A stretch of DNA of 64,000 nt from Haladaptatus caseinilyticus (GCF_026248685.1 NZ_CP111036.1:930001-994000); one strand, 5' to 3'; shown: positions 44,641 to 54,159, counted from the stretch's first letter. The notes: generated from the sequence alone by a model not told the origin. Numbers and translations are program-made.

Positions 44641-47055
44641 TCAGTACGACTTGCTGGTATGCAGCGTGCCGCTGTCGTCGTAGACATAGACGGTGTCGCC
44701 GCCGTTGTTCCAGACTGCGGAACCAGTGTTGCCCCAGTAGAGGTCGGTCTGGGTGTCCGTTCCGGTTCCGGTGTGGAGCGTCACTTGTGCGCCCGCGGCG
44801 AGGGTAAAGCCGCTCGGGAAGTCGTACGTCTTCCCGACTTCATCCTGCACGGACCAACCTGTCAGGTCGAGGTCACCGCTGCCGGTGTTTTCGAAGACGA
44901 CGTACTCGTCGTTCAGATTGTTCGTGTCGTCGCCCGCTGCGTCCGCGTGAATCTGGGCGACCGAGAGCGACCCGCTTCCACCACCACCGCCGGTCGAGCC
45001 ATCGTAGGCATCGAAGAGCGGGAAGGAAGTGTCGAAGGAGGTGGTCGTCGGAATCTCGGAGTTGCTGTTGACGTTGTTCGAACTGTCGGTGACCTGGTCA
45101 TCGTTGATGCGCAGGTCGGACCCGAGTCCCGACGCGAGGTCGTTCAGGTTTGCACGAGCACTCGATGGTGCCGTGCCAGCACCGACGAGGACGACCGCGC
45201 CACCGTCCGCGATGAAGGCGGTGAGTGCATCGATTTCTGCTTGCGTAAACGCCGAGACGGGCGTCGTGACGACGACCGCTCGCCAGCGCGAGAGGTCGAA
45301 GGTGTCGAGGCTGTTCGACTGCTCGAAGGAGATGCCGACGCCTTCGAGGAATCGCTGGTAGTAGGCGGCATCGTCGTTCGAGAGTGCATAACTCGCGTCG
45401 AACTGGCCGTGGCCACCGTCGATGAGAACGTCACCGGTCGTGTCGGTGAGGTAATCGATGAGGTTCGTCAGGAAGACGAAGTTCTCGTAGCCCGAGGTAT
45501 CGACCGCGAAGCCTTCGGAGCTCTCGTAGGTCTCGTCGATGAGTGGACTTCCGACCATCGCGACGTTCGCGGACTCGTCAACTGCCGCGAGCGGGATGTC
45601 GCCGCTGTAGGAGTAACCACCGCTCTGGGTCGCCGTGCTCTCGGCGTAGACCGGAACGCGGGAATCCGCGACCGCGCCGGATGACGTTTTGACGCTCGAC
45701 GTGGTCGGGAAGAACAGGTCGTCTACCGCTCGGTTACGGATTTCGGTCGTGTTCTCGGGGTCACTGTCTCCCCAGACGTTCGTGCCGTTCGAGCGGGCCG
45801 TGTCTTCCGCACTCCAGAAGCTGTCGTGGTGAGAGAAGCCGGACCCATAGACACGGGCGTAGCCGTCTCGAACCGCGTTTCGGTTGTAGAAGTCATCCCG
45901 GGAACCACTGCCGTCAGCGTCGTAGTGGAGATAGCCCAGGACGCGGCCGTACGCATCACGGACGGGTTCGTTTTGGTCGAACGAGAGGTCCACCGTCTTC
46001 CCGTCGAGTTCTCCCTTCGCGTAGGTGGTCGCGTTGCTGCCCCACGTTCCGAGGTAATCGAGCGATTCGATGCCCTCCCACTCCTGAACGCGCTCTGCGG
46101 AACTGTTCGCCGCTTTCTCGGGCGTGTCGATCCCGAGAATGCGGATGCTCTCGGTCGAACCGTCGTCGAACTGCACATCGACTGTGTCGCCGTCGGTAAC
46201 GGCGGTAACGTCCACGGTGTACGTCTTGTCCTTGTCGAGGCCGAGTCCGTCGCGGTCGGCGAAGTAGTTGAACGATGTGTTGAATTCATCGGTCAGCGGT
46301 TTGTAATCCGCACCGCCGTTGTTTGACGTGTCGAGAACTTCGTCGTCGTTGAACCGGAACGCGAGTCCGAGATAGCTTGCGACGTCGTTCAGGTTGGCCG
46401 TCTCGTCGTAGTCGCTGTAGTCGGATTGACTATACAGGAAGACGGAACCGCCTGCCGCGACGAAGTCGTTGAGGTCGCTGAGTTCCTGACTGGTGAACGC
46501 GTTCGCGGGCGAGGTGACGACGACCGCGTCCGCCGAACTGAGGTCGTTCGAGAGGTTGCTCGTTGCCGTCACCGTGTAGCCGTTGTTCTCGGCATAGCTT
46601 TCGAAGTTCGAGAATTTGCTGAGGGTGTAGTATTGGCCGTGGCCTTCGTCCCAGAGAACGGTTCCGGAGCCACCGAGTTCGTCGTCCCACGTGTTCAGGA
46701 CGAACTCCTCGTTACCTCGCTGCCAGTTAGTGCCGTCCTCGACGAGCGTCGAACCGGCGGCGACGACGTTCGAGTCCGAAACGACGGTTGGAATCGACGT
46801 TCCACTACTGTAGAGCGTAGCGTCGCCATTACTGTCGCCATCGTTGTTCGTGGCGGTGTCTTCCGCCCAGACGGCGATGAACGAACTGTCAGTCAGTTCG
46901 CCCCCGCTGGAATCAGTGAAGCTCGACGTGGAATAACATTCGACCGGCGAAATCTGACCCGAGGCGGCGCGAACCTCGGAACTGAGAGTCGCCGTAATTG
47001 GTGCAGATGCTGTTGCTGTTGCGAGCGCGGACAGGAATGTTCGTCGTCGCATCAT
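44641..47055 (-). CDS. Secreted modular nuclease: DUF4350 - SNase - DUF4350 - lamin tail
   Basis: Exported protein of 804 residues with a Tat signal (MMRRRTFLSALATATAS) and signal end near VRA (residue 30). A DUF4350-like domain (about 130-265; WDEGHGQYYTLSKF) precedes a staphylococcal-nuclease domain (about 285-435) that keeps RILGIDTPE and VRDAYGRVLGYL, the catalytic Arg, Asp, Glu, Arg set. A second DUF4350-like unit (about 525-665; IDGGHGQFDASYALS) and a C-terminal lamin-tail domain (LDLTGWSVQDEVGKTYDFP near 740) follow. Very acidic. It probably cuts extracellular DNA or RNA. Confidence 0.9.
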   Translation of the reverse strand: MMRRRTFLSALATATASAPITATLSSEVRAASGQISPVECYSTSSFTDSSGGELTDSSFIAVWAEDTATNNDGDSNGDATLYSSGTSIPTVVSDSNVVAAGSTLVEDGTNWQRGNEEFVLNTWDDELGGSGTVLWDEGHGQYYTLSKFSNFESYAENNGYTVTATSNLSNDLSSADAVVVTSPANAFTSQELSDLNDFVAAGGSVFLYSQSDYSDYDETANLNDVASYLGLAFRFNDDEVLDTSNNGGADYKPLTDEFNTSFNYFADRDGLGLDKDKTYTVDVTAVTDGDTVDVQFDDGSTESIRILGIDTPEKAANSSAERVQEWEGIESLDYLGTWGSNATTYAKGELDGKTVDLSFDQNEPVRDAYGRVLGYLHYDADGSGSRDDFYNRNAVRDGYARVYGSGFSHHDSFWSAEDTARSNGTNVWGDSDPENTTEIRNRAVDDLFFPTTSSVKTSSGAVADSRVPVYAESTATQSGGYSYSGDIPLAAVDESANVAMVGSPLIDETYESSEGFAVDTSGYENFVFLTNLIDYLTDTTGDVLIDGGHGQFDASYALSNDDAAYYQRFLEGVGISFEQSNSLDTFDLSRWRAVVVTTPVSAFTQAEIDALTAFIADGGAVVLVGAGTAPSSARANLNDLASGLGSDLRINDDQVTDSSNNVNSNSEIPTTTSFDTSFPLFDAYDGSTGGGGGSGSLSVAQIHADAAGDDTNNLNDEYVVFENTGSGDLDLTGWSVQDEVGKTYDFPSGFTLAAGAQVTLHTGTGTDTQTDLYWGNTGSAVWNNGGDTVYVYDDSGTLHTSKSY

Positions 47056-47078
47056 CAGAAGACCACTGCCGTGGGAAC

Positions 47079-47133
47079 ATAAATTATTGCATTTTCTTGT
47101 GGTAGTTTATGTATTACCACACATAGATCTATG
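47079..47133 (-). promoter_or_regulatory. Nuclease gene promoter with two palindromes
   Basis: On the minus strand an AT-rich TATA box (TAATTTATGT, 47079-47088) lies 24-33 bases before the nuclease ATG. Directly upstream, TGTGGTA (47098-47104) and TACCACA (47115-47121) form a perfect inverted repeat with a ten-base spacer, followed by the 12-base palindrome CATAGATCTATG (47122-47133). Both are placed where a regulator would meet the polymerase. Confidence 0.6.
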
Positions 47134-47261
47134 CATATGAATGTGTAAATAACGTCAGAGTATTGTCTATATCCGCGGGAAAGCTCGGACGAAACGCGTC
47201 CTCGAAATGTCGATAGTTGTCTCCCCCATCGTTTATGCTCACCAACGCCGTGAGTAGTTGG

Positions 47262-48110
47262 ATGAAGGTGAACTGCGAGGGGTGTGCCGGGTGCTGTATC
47301 GACTGGCGAGCCATCGGACCAACCACTTCGAACCACGAGCGACGTGGCCCTCGGAAACCGCTCGACGACACATACAATCTCGTCCCACTCACGCGCGAAG
47401 ACGTGATCGAGTTTCACAACGCCGGACTCACCGACGCCCTGACACCTCGCCTCTGGGAGGACGAATCCGGCGTGGAAATCGACGGTGTCGAATTGGCCGC
47501 AATCCGAGGCAAACCCGCCTTTTTCGTGGGAATTCGGAAACCACTGAAACCGGTCGCACCGTTCGGAACAGAGGCTTCGTGGCTTCCGACGTGTGCGTTT
47601 CTCGACCCACGCACGCTCCAGTGTCGGATTCACGGCGACGATGCGTATCCGGAAGAATGTGCAGAGTACCCCGGCCACAACCTCAAACTCGGTCAGCGAA
47701 CCGAATGTGAGCGAGTCGAAGAGTCGTTCGGAGGCGAGCGGTTGCTGGACGGCGAACCGCCGCACACGCTTTCAGGGCTACTACTCGGCCCACAGGCGAT
47801 CGGCGGAAAGGTGTTCGTCTATCCCGAACCCGAGGAGTTGGAGGGTCTCGTGGTACGCCTCATCGATGACGACCTGACCGACGACGACCGTGCCCGATTC
47901 GTCGCCGCCGCAGTCGCCGCGAAACCCGGAACGACGGGAACCAACCGTGAGATATACGAAAGTACGCTGAACGAGGTTCGAACGTCGAACTCATGGGTCG
48001 GGCAGGCGATTACTGACTGGAAATCGATAGCCACAAACGACGAACCGGACCCATCGGTAACTATGCGAGTCGAGGACGAACGCGGTGCCCCGCCTACTCC
48101 CGGTTGGTGA
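47262..48110 (+). CDS. YkgJ-family cysteine-cluster protein
   Basis: Protein of 282 residues in the YkgJ (Fe-S/zinc cysteine cluster) family. The first motif is CEGCAGCCIDW near residue 5, and later Cys in LPTCAFLDP, LQCRIHG and PEECAEYPGHN complete the set. The rest is acidic and unlike known catalytic domains. ATG at 47262 puts the first Cys at residue 5 as in relatives; an ATG at 47235 is also possible. Role unknown. Confidence 0.8.
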   Translation: MKVNCEGCAGCCIDWRAIGPTTSNHERRGPRKPLDDTYNLVPLTREDVIEFHNAGLTDALTPRLWEDESGVEIDGVELAAIRGKPAFFVGIRKPLKPVAPFGTEASWLPTCAFLDPRTLQCRIHGDDAYPEECAEYPGHNLKLGQRTECERVEESFGGERLLDGEPPHTLSGLLLGPQAIGGKVFVYPEPEELEGLVVRLIDDDLTDDDRARFVAAAVAAKPGTTGTNREIYESTLNEVRTSNSWVGQAITDWKSIATNDEPDPSVTMRVEDERGAPPTPGW

Positions 48111-48131
48111 GGATCACGGAAAACAGCCGAA

Positions 48132-48305
48132 CTATTGCGACTTAATCTCCTCGAACTGCTTCAGTAAATCTTCCGCTGAGTCGCCGGAATCATATTCAAC
48201 AGTACCGTGATAGTTGGAACGGACATCATCAAAACTCGCGTCCACGGTACTGTTTTTCCGTTCACGGCGCTCGTGTTCTTCTTCGTCATAGGCACCCATT
48301 GACAT
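48132..48305 (-). CDS. DUF5786-like small acidic protein
   Basis: A 57-residue haloarchaeal protein opening MSMGAYDEEEHERRERKN and containing YHGTVEYDSGDSAEDLLKQF. The upstream frame to 48536 is unlike the family and overlaps the next gene, so ATG at 48305 is chosen. Function unknown; highly charged and likely soluble. Confidence 0.75.
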   Translation of the reverse strand: MSMGAYDEEEHERRERKNSTVDASFDDVRSNYHGTVEYDSGDSAEDLLKQFEEIKSQ

Positions 48306-48477
48306 GACAACCACACTCATGCTAGGTGTTACCCAGTTATTAATGTAACGGATAATAACATCGTTTACCCAACTTGGAAAATCGTCAGACAGAGAGGAGA
48401 CGGCAAAGAGAGCGATGAGGGAAGTGGACGTTTCGAGGTGCATAACACGTAAGCATTCCCGGTTACTATCTCCCACC

Positions 48478-49494
48478 GTGGCAAGCCCGCTCCGCTTTCG
48501 CCGCTCTTCGGAGCGGTGGAATGACGATCGCATCATCGAGGAGTTATACTCTCACCTCGACTCGAACCTCGGCGCACGTTCGGTAACGCCCCATTATGTT
48601 GGACCGGACGGTTTCGAGACACGCCGATTCGAGATGGACAACGGCGATATGGCGCTGTTTACGTGGAACGACGATTTCGCATACTGGCTCGGCAACACGG
48701 AGACGCCGCCGGCACTCTGGCGCACGTCGAAGTACACCTTCGATGAAGTACCGTACCAAATCGCCCGCTGGGGGCAACGCGAACTCCTCGCCGATCTCAC
48801 CGTTGAATCACCATGGTTGGCTAAATACGATTATCTCTCGTGGTTCTTCCTTCCCGTGTTGTTCTCGAAGGACGGGCGAGAGACATCACGAGCCTTCTTC
48901 CGGAAGTACGATGCCGGATTTCCGGACACGACTCGCGACGAGGCACTCTCGTTTTACGAGCGATTCCTCCGCACGGGTGCGTTGGACGACTACCGGTACA
49001 CGATGGCGTCGAAACTGGGTACCAGCCAGTACTTCGACAAAAACCGCATGAGTTCGGCGATGAGCGAGTTCACTGTCGCGAAACTGTTGACCGAGGCGGG
49101 ATACGATGTCATTCCCGAAATAGAAGTGACGACCGGTCACTCCCTCGATTTCCGTGCCGACCCGCGAAACGGCAGTCACGACCAATCGTCGCTCGTGGAG
49201 GTTACACGACCGCAACCTCCAACACAGCGGGCCGCGGACACACCAGTCGCCGCCCTACGCGAGACGGCGGAGACGAAATCGAACGGACAACTGAACGAAC
49301 ACGGTGGCGGTGCGGTGATGTTCGTCGACTGTTCCGGATTCCGTGACGACGAGTGGTCCGCCGTCGTTGGCGAGCAACCGGACGTTCGCCATCGACCGGC
49401 GGTCGTCTTCCGTGCCCGACCCTCCGGGGCCATCGATGCATACAAGAAAGGGTCGGTACCGTTATCGCTGAGTCAAGCGGTCGAGTGGGTTTAG
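48478..49494 (+). CDS. DUF5784-like haloarchaeal protein
   Basis: Protein of 338 residues of an uncharacterised haloarchaeal family. It has many aromatic residues (WFFLPVLF, AYWLGN) and a region near residues 195-245 (AKLLTEAGYDVIPEIEV ... SLVEVTRP) that resembles the core of a restriction-endonuclease-like fold (E, D and a later EVTRP acid). That resemblance is faint and inferred by eye. GTG at 48478 is preferred over the ATG at 48415. It overlaps the convergent DUF5789 gene by four bases. Confidence 0.75.
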   Translation: MASPLRFRRSSERWNDDRIIEELYSHLDSNLGARSVTPHYVGPDGFETRRFEMDNGDMALFTWNDDFAYWLGNTETPPALWRTSKYTFDEVPYQIARWGQRELLADLTVESPWLAKYDYLSWFFLPVLFSKDGRETSRAFFRKYDAGFPDTTRDEALSFYERFLRTGALDDYRYTMASKLGTSQYFDKNRMSSAMSEFTVAKLLTEAGYDVIPEIEVTTGHSLDFRADPRNGSHDQSSLVEVTRPQPPTQRAADTPVAALRETAETKSNGQLNEHGGGAVMFVDCSGFRDDEWSAVVGEQPDVRHRPAVVFRARPSGAIDAYKKGSVPLSLSQAVEWV

Positions 49495-49775
49495 AACGAC
49501 ACTTGGTCGGGACCGGCCGTTCCCATCGTCGTCGGGTCACGGTCACTGTACTGTCTGCGTCCGATTGCTTTGCTACTGAGAGCACCGTACATCGCTTCGC
49601 GGGCTTGTTGTGACGATTCGTACGTCTCGTCTCCCGCACGATTGAGCACTTCTTCGAGCGTTTCAGTGCCGTTGGGGAGATCGATAACGTAGTCACCGTG
49701 GGACGAGATGAGTTGCTTCGTGCTTGCTGGGTACTGCTGTGTGTCGAGCAACTGACTTGCCTGCTTTAGCGTCAT
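49491..49775 (-). CDS. DUF5789-like small protein
   Basis: Protein of 94 residues of a haloarchaeal family. It begins MTLKQASQLLDTQQYPAST and has GDYVIDLPNGTETLEEVLNR near residues 27-46. No membrane helices or cofactor motif. Function unknown. Ends four bases inside the convergent neighbour. Confidence 0.75.
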   Translation of the reverse strand: MTLKQASQLLDTQQYPASTKQLISSHGDYVIDLPNGTETLEEVLNRAGDETYESSQQAREAMYGALSSKAIGRRQYSDRDPTTMGTAGPDQVSF

Positions 49776-49919
49776 CGCCAGTTTCTACATCAATGTACAT
49801 GATAAACGTTGTTGCTAGCAAATCATTATGAATATAAGGTGTTAAATGACCTTTATCGCATATCGAACGTCGATGTCGGACACCGAAACCCCCTTGCCGT
49901 GGAACGACGGAGGATGCAC

Positions 49920-50708
49920 ATGAGTGTTTTTGCGGACCTCCACGTCCACACGACCAACTCCGACGGGTCGATGGAACTAACAGAGGTTCCCGCCGCGGCG
50001 CGATCTGCCGACGTATCTGTCGTCGCTATCACCGACCACGACCGACTGCATCCCGACCTGCCGACACCCGTGACCGTCATCGAGGGCGTGACGGTCGTTC
50101 ACGGTATCGAACTTCGAGTCGAAGCATCCGATGGTCAGCACGTCGATTTGCTCGGCTACGGCGTCTATCCGACACCGGAACTCGTGGACGAACTGGAGCG
50201 TCTGCAAACCGATAGAGTCGAACGAGGGCAAGCGATCATCGACTGTGTCGAAGACAGACTCGGAATCGGCCTCGGCCTCGAATCACGCGAAGGATTGGGC
50301 CGACCGCACATCGCCCGGGCTATCGACGACCATCCCGACACGGAACACGACTTCGATAGCGCGTTCGCCGAACTCATCGGTAGCGGAAAACCGTGCTACG
50401 TCGCCCGGGAGATACCGAGTTTCGAGCACGGTGTGGAGTTGCTCTCCGCATCGAGCGGCCTTGTCGGACTAGCACATCCGTTCCGATACTCCGATCCGGA
50501 GTCGGCGTTAGCGCTGACGAGCGAATTGGACGCAGTCGAGCGATATTACCCCTACGGACACGACGTGGACAGTCGGCCGATCGAGCGGGCTATCACCGAC
50601 CATAATCTCATCCCAACCGGAGGGAGCGACGCTCACGGAGACGTGTTGGGTGAAGCCGGACTCTCGAAGGCGGAGTATCGACATTTCCGAAGCGCGGTGA
50701 CACTCTGA
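49920..50708 (+). CDS. PHP-domain phosphoesterase
   Basis: Metal-dependent phosphoesterase of 262 residues. ADLHVHTTNSDGSM near residue 5 gives the first HxH, VVAITDHDRLH near 38 the third motif, and GLAHPFRY near 181 and TGGSDAHGD near 237 the further metal ligands. The PHP fold also occurs in histidinol phosphatase and in nucleases; small orphan PHP proteins often hydrolyse nucleotides. ATG at 49920 places the motif at the N-terminus. Confidence 0.88.
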   Translation: MSVFADLHVHTTNSDGSMELTEVPAAARSADVSVVAITDHDRLHPDLPTPVTVIEGVTVVHGIELRVEASDGQHVDLLGYGVYPTPELVDELERLQTDRVERGQAIIDCVEDRLGIGLGLESREGLGRPHIARAIDDHPDTEHDFDSAFAELIGSGKPCYVAREIPSFEHGVELLSASSGLVGLAHPFRYSDPESALALTSELDAVERYYPYGHDVDSRPIERAITDHNLIPTGGSDAHGDVLGEAGLSKAEYRHFRSAVTL

Positions 50709-50746
50709 GCGCAGGGTTGAATTCGGTGGGGAACGTACGCCCCCAC

Positions 50747-50911
50747 ATGCGGTGTCATTACTGTGACCGAAAGGCGACGTTCGCACCCAAGATGGGCGGC
50801 GTGCAGGTCGGCCTCTGCGATACCCATTTTCGCGAGCGGTTCGAGAATCTCGCAGAATCGGATGCACTAGCGTATCTGCGACAGGAATTAGACGTGGACA
50901 GACCGGAGTAG
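50747..50911 (+). CDS. Small zinc-finger protein (DUF6757-like)
   Basis: Protein of 54 residues, MRCHYCDRKATF with a CxxC at residues 3-6 and GLCDTHF near 26, a treble-clef-like zinc site, then an acidic helix. It begins 39 bases after the PHP gene and ends next to the minus-strand gene. Haloarchaeal family of unknown role. Confidence 0.7.
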   Translation: MRCHYCDRKATFAPKMGGVQVGLCDTHFRERFENLAESDALAYLRQELDVDRPE

Positions 50912-51289
50912 TTAGTTTTCCAGCGTTGCAGTGAAGAGAACGTCCTCGTAGCAGTATGCTGGTGCATCGTCGAGCCTGTCGAGGGAACGTTCGACAGTGT
51001 TCAAATCGGAGCGGACACGAACCGTTTGGACGCCGTCCCGGAAGAGATAGGAGAGACCAGTCCGGAATATCGGCGACAAGTCGTTTTCGTGGAGTGTGAG
51101 CGAACTACGAGCAAGTTTCTCGCGAGTGAGAACCAATGCCGAACCGCCGCCGGAGACCGTATAGACGGTGAGCATATCGTCGGAGTGTTCCGTTCCAAGC
51201 ACTCCTTCGGGTTCGAACGGAACGGGAGCTGCATCGTCAAGTTCGAGTTCGAGAACGTCGTCCTGTTCTCGCTTTACCGAGGGACTCAT
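50912..51289 (-). CDS. Hypothetical acidic haloarchaeal protein
   Basis: Protein of 125 residues from ATG at 51289 (MSPSVKREQDDV); a GTG three codons upstream is possible. The N-terminal 35 residues are acidic, then mixed beta/alpha sequence (LTVYTVSGGGSALVLTREK) and FTATLEN at the end. No motif recognised. Confidence 0.65.
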   Translation of the reverse strand: MSPSVKREQDDVLELELDDAAPVPFEPEGVLGTEHSDDMLTVYTVSGGGSALVLTREKLARSSLTLHENDLSPIFRTGLSYLFRDGVQTVRVRSDLNTVERSLDRLDDAPAYCYEDVLFTATLEN

Positions 51290-51402
51290 GTTCGCCACCC
51301 CGCATGGAGTTGGTGGAGGATACGGGAGTTCATATCACCCCATTAGGGTACAGATATAAATACCCTAAGGTTGACTCAAAAATCGGCTATTGTTACCAGT
51401 TC

Positions 51403-51780
<378 letters not shown>

Positions 51781-51934
51781 TTAAATCTTGCGCCCACCAT
51801 CTATTTTTAGGTTGGGCTAAAAACCCGCGAAAGAGCGCCCGAAACTAGGTTTCCGGATTTTCGGCCGACAGAGGTTTTAAATACCTTCATATTTCGGCGA
51901 ATGGTTTTATTTCATGGCCAGCGGAGAAACCCGC

Positions 51935-52402
51935 ATGGAGAAGGTTACCATCGAAAACGTGGATGGAAGAATGAGTGCCGCAGCCGTTCGGCGAGGGCTC
52001 TCGGACCCGCTCGGAGCGACTGACATGGCGATCAATTACTACGAACTCGCATCGGGCGATAGCTTCGCCTTCGGCTATCACGCCCACGTCGGTCAGGAGG
52101 AAGCGTTCTACATCCAGTCGGGGACGGTAACGTTCGAGACTGAGAACGGCGACGTGGAGGTAGAGAGTGGGGAAGTCATCCGCTTCGCACCCGGCGAGTT
52201 CCAACGTGGAGTGAATCGGGATGACGAGCGCGTCGTCGCACTGGCGCTCGGTGCGCCACGCGAGTCAGAACTGGACGAAATGCGCAGGGAGTGCGAGGAG
52301 TGCGACGACCGAACCCCGAACACCATCGAAATGGCGGGGAATGGCGACGAGCTCGTGACATACTGTCTCGATTGCGGAGCCGAAACCGGACGGTTCGACT
52401 GA
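51935..52402 (+). CDS. Cupin with C-terminal zinc ribbon (copy 1)
   Basis: Protein of 155 residues. The cupin motif 1 is GYHAHVGQEEAFYIQSG near residues 47-63, with two His and Glu for metal. In motif 2 (RFAPGEFQRGVN near 83-94) the usual His is Gln or Arg, so one ligand is lost. The C-terminus carries CEECDD and CLDCGA, a zinc ribbon. The start aligns with copy 2 (MEKV); an ATG at 51914 adds seven residues. The 60-base gap to copy 2 suggests one unit. Confidence 0.85.
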   Translation: MEKVTIENVDGRMSAAAVRRGLSDPLGATDMAINYYELASGDSFAFGYHAHVGQEEAFYIQSGTVTFETENGDVEVESGEVIRFAPGEFQRGVNRDDERVVALALGAPRESELDEMRRECEECDDRTPNTIEMAGNGDELVTYCLDCGAETGRFD

Positions 52403-52454
52403 GACCGGGAAAATTGGGGGAGGGATTTTTGCGGCTTTCACTCCATCAGCACGT

Positions 52455-52922
52455 ATGGAGAAAGTCAGTATCGACGACGTAGATGGATTTATGAGCGCGG
52501 CCTCGGTCACCAGACCGGTCGGGAAAGCGCTTGGAACGAGCGATATGGCCATCAACTACTACGAACTCGAACCCGGAGACTGTTTTTCCCCCGGACTGCA
52601 CACACATTTCGATCAAGAGGAGGTGTTTTATATCCAGTCAGGAACTGCGACGTTCGAAACGAAAGACGAGGACGTAGTCGTCCAAACCGGTGAAATCGTT
52701 CGCTTCGCACCGGGCGACTATCAGCGTGGCCGAAACGATGGCGACGAGCGCGTCGTCGCACTGGCACTTGGGGCACCCCAGGAAAGCGAGTCGGGTGAGC
52801 TTTTGCGTGAGTGTCCCGAATGTGACGAGCGAACACAGCACTGGATGCGGATCCCGGACGAGAAGGAGGTTGTCGAGGTGTACTGTCTCACCTGCGACAC
52901 CGTCACCGGGACGATGGATTAA
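52455..52922 (+). CDS. Cupin with C-terminal zinc ribbon (copy 2)
   Basis: Protein of 155 residues, the same layout as the preceding gene and about half identical by eye: MEKVSIDDVDGFMSAASV at the start, GLHTHFDQEEVFYIQSG near 47-63, RFAPGDYQRGRN near 83-94, then CPECDE and CLTCDT. It again lacks the last cupin His. The pair arose by duplication; the fold suggests a sensor or isomerase, not a known enzyme. Confidence 0.85.
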   Translation: MEKVSIDDVDGFMSAASVTRPVGKALGTSDMAINYYELEPGDCFSPGLHTHFDQEEVFYIQSGTATFETKDEDVVVQTGEIVRFAPGDYQRGRNDGDERVVALALGAPQESESGELLRECPECDERTQHWMRIPDEKEVVEVYCLTCDTVTGTMD

Positions 52923-53350
52923 CGAGCGACAGTAAGCGAAAGGGGAGGAATCACGGTCCCGATTTCCACCCGAAACGGTGCCCTTCGTCCCCGAATCCCG
53001 TTTTGCACACGAACGACGGCTTTCGAAAAACCAACCCATAACTTCTCCACCCGAAATGGAGGGGTTCGGCAATAGTTCACAAACCCGCAACAGTCGGCGG
53101 AATGTACATCCGACAAAAGTCCCGTTCGACGTGGAGTATCGAACGGGCGCGTTCACTGAGGGCATCGAATGCGATCACGTCGCGCAAACCCCTTCGTTTC
53201 AACTGCGCGAAAAAACTGAGAGCGATTGGAGGACTCCGAATCGGCGTACGCGGTGGCTTGTGTCGCTGAACGGCCCAGAGTCGAACCGACGAATCCATCA
53301 TCCTTTCCGGGACACGGACCTTTTTCGCGCTCGCTTGCTTCGCCGAATCC
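52923..53350. other. Intergenic region without a gene
   Basis: This 428-base stretch between copy 2 of the cupin and the aldo/keto reductase has only short, unlike frames. Bases 53040-53160 and 53300-53340 are mildly repetitive in CG-rich words. I see no tRNA or strong hairpin. The aldo/keto reductase promoter should lie near 53310-53340. Confidence 0.4.
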
Positions 53351-54142
53351 ATGGCAGAGATTCCATCTCCCGGACTGGGGACCTCCGGCAACAAAGACGA
53401 ATCGCAGTGCGCAAAAACGGTACAGACCGCGCTCGAACTGGGATACCGGCACATAGACACCGCACAAATGTACGACAACGAAACGCCGGTCGGCGTAGGC
53501 ATCGCCCACGCTGATGTTCCCCGTGATGACGTTTTTCTCGCCACCAAAGTTCTCCCGGACAACCTCTCGCACGACGACGTGCTAGAAACCACCCAAAAGA
53601 GCCTCGACAGACTCGGCACCGACTACGTCGATTTGCTATACGTTCATTGGCCGATGCGCGCGTACGAACCAAGTGATACGCTACCCGCCTTCGATACACT
53701 CGCTGCGGACGGTGTTGCCCGAAACATCGCGGTGAGTAACTTCACCCCCGACCTGCTGGATGAAGCTCGCGAGATTCTCGATGCACCGATCGTTGCGAAC
53801 CAAGTCGAGATGCATCCACTGTTCCAACAGACCGAACTGCAGTCTTATGCCCGAGAGCACGATATCACGCTCGTCGCCTACGCACCGATAATGCAAGGCA
53901 AGGCCGATGACGTTTCCGAACTTCGCGATATCGCGGTGGAATACGACGCAACACCGACACAAATCAGTCTCGCATGGCTCAACGGCGTCGAAAACGTCGT
54001 TCCGATTCCGAAGGCAACGGGTGAAGTACACCTCCGTGAGAACGCCTCAGTTCCGGACCTCGACGACGAGGACGTGCGAAAAATCGAAGCAATCGACCGC
54101 GAGGAGCGTTTCGTCAATCCCGATGGAGCCGCGTGGAATTGA
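53351..54142 (+). CDS. Aldo/keto reductase
   Basis: NADPH-dependent reductase of 263 residues, TIM barrel. The catalytic four are present: Asp and Tyr in HIDTAQMYDNE near 35-45, Lys in FLATKVLPD near 65 and His in LYVHWPMRAYEP near 97. SNFTPDLLDE near 128 and PIPKATGEVHLREN near 217 are typical of the coenzyme-binding end. Short for the family by about 20 residues, lacking loops. Substrate unknown. Confidence 0.9.
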   Translation: MAEIPSPGLGTSGNKDESQCAKTVQTALELGYRHIDTAQMYDNETPVGVGIAHADVPRDDVFLATKVLPDNLSHDDVLETTQKSLDRLGTDYVDLLYVHWPMRAYEPSDTLPAFDTLAADGVARNIAVSNFTPDLLDEAREILDAPIVANQVEMHPLFQQTELQSYAREHDITLVAYAPIMQGKADDVSELRDIAVEYDATPTQISLAWLNGVENVVPIPKATGEVHLRENASVPDLDDEDVRKIEAIDREERFVNPDGAAWN

Positions 54143-54159
54143 CTTCGGGCGAGTCCGAC

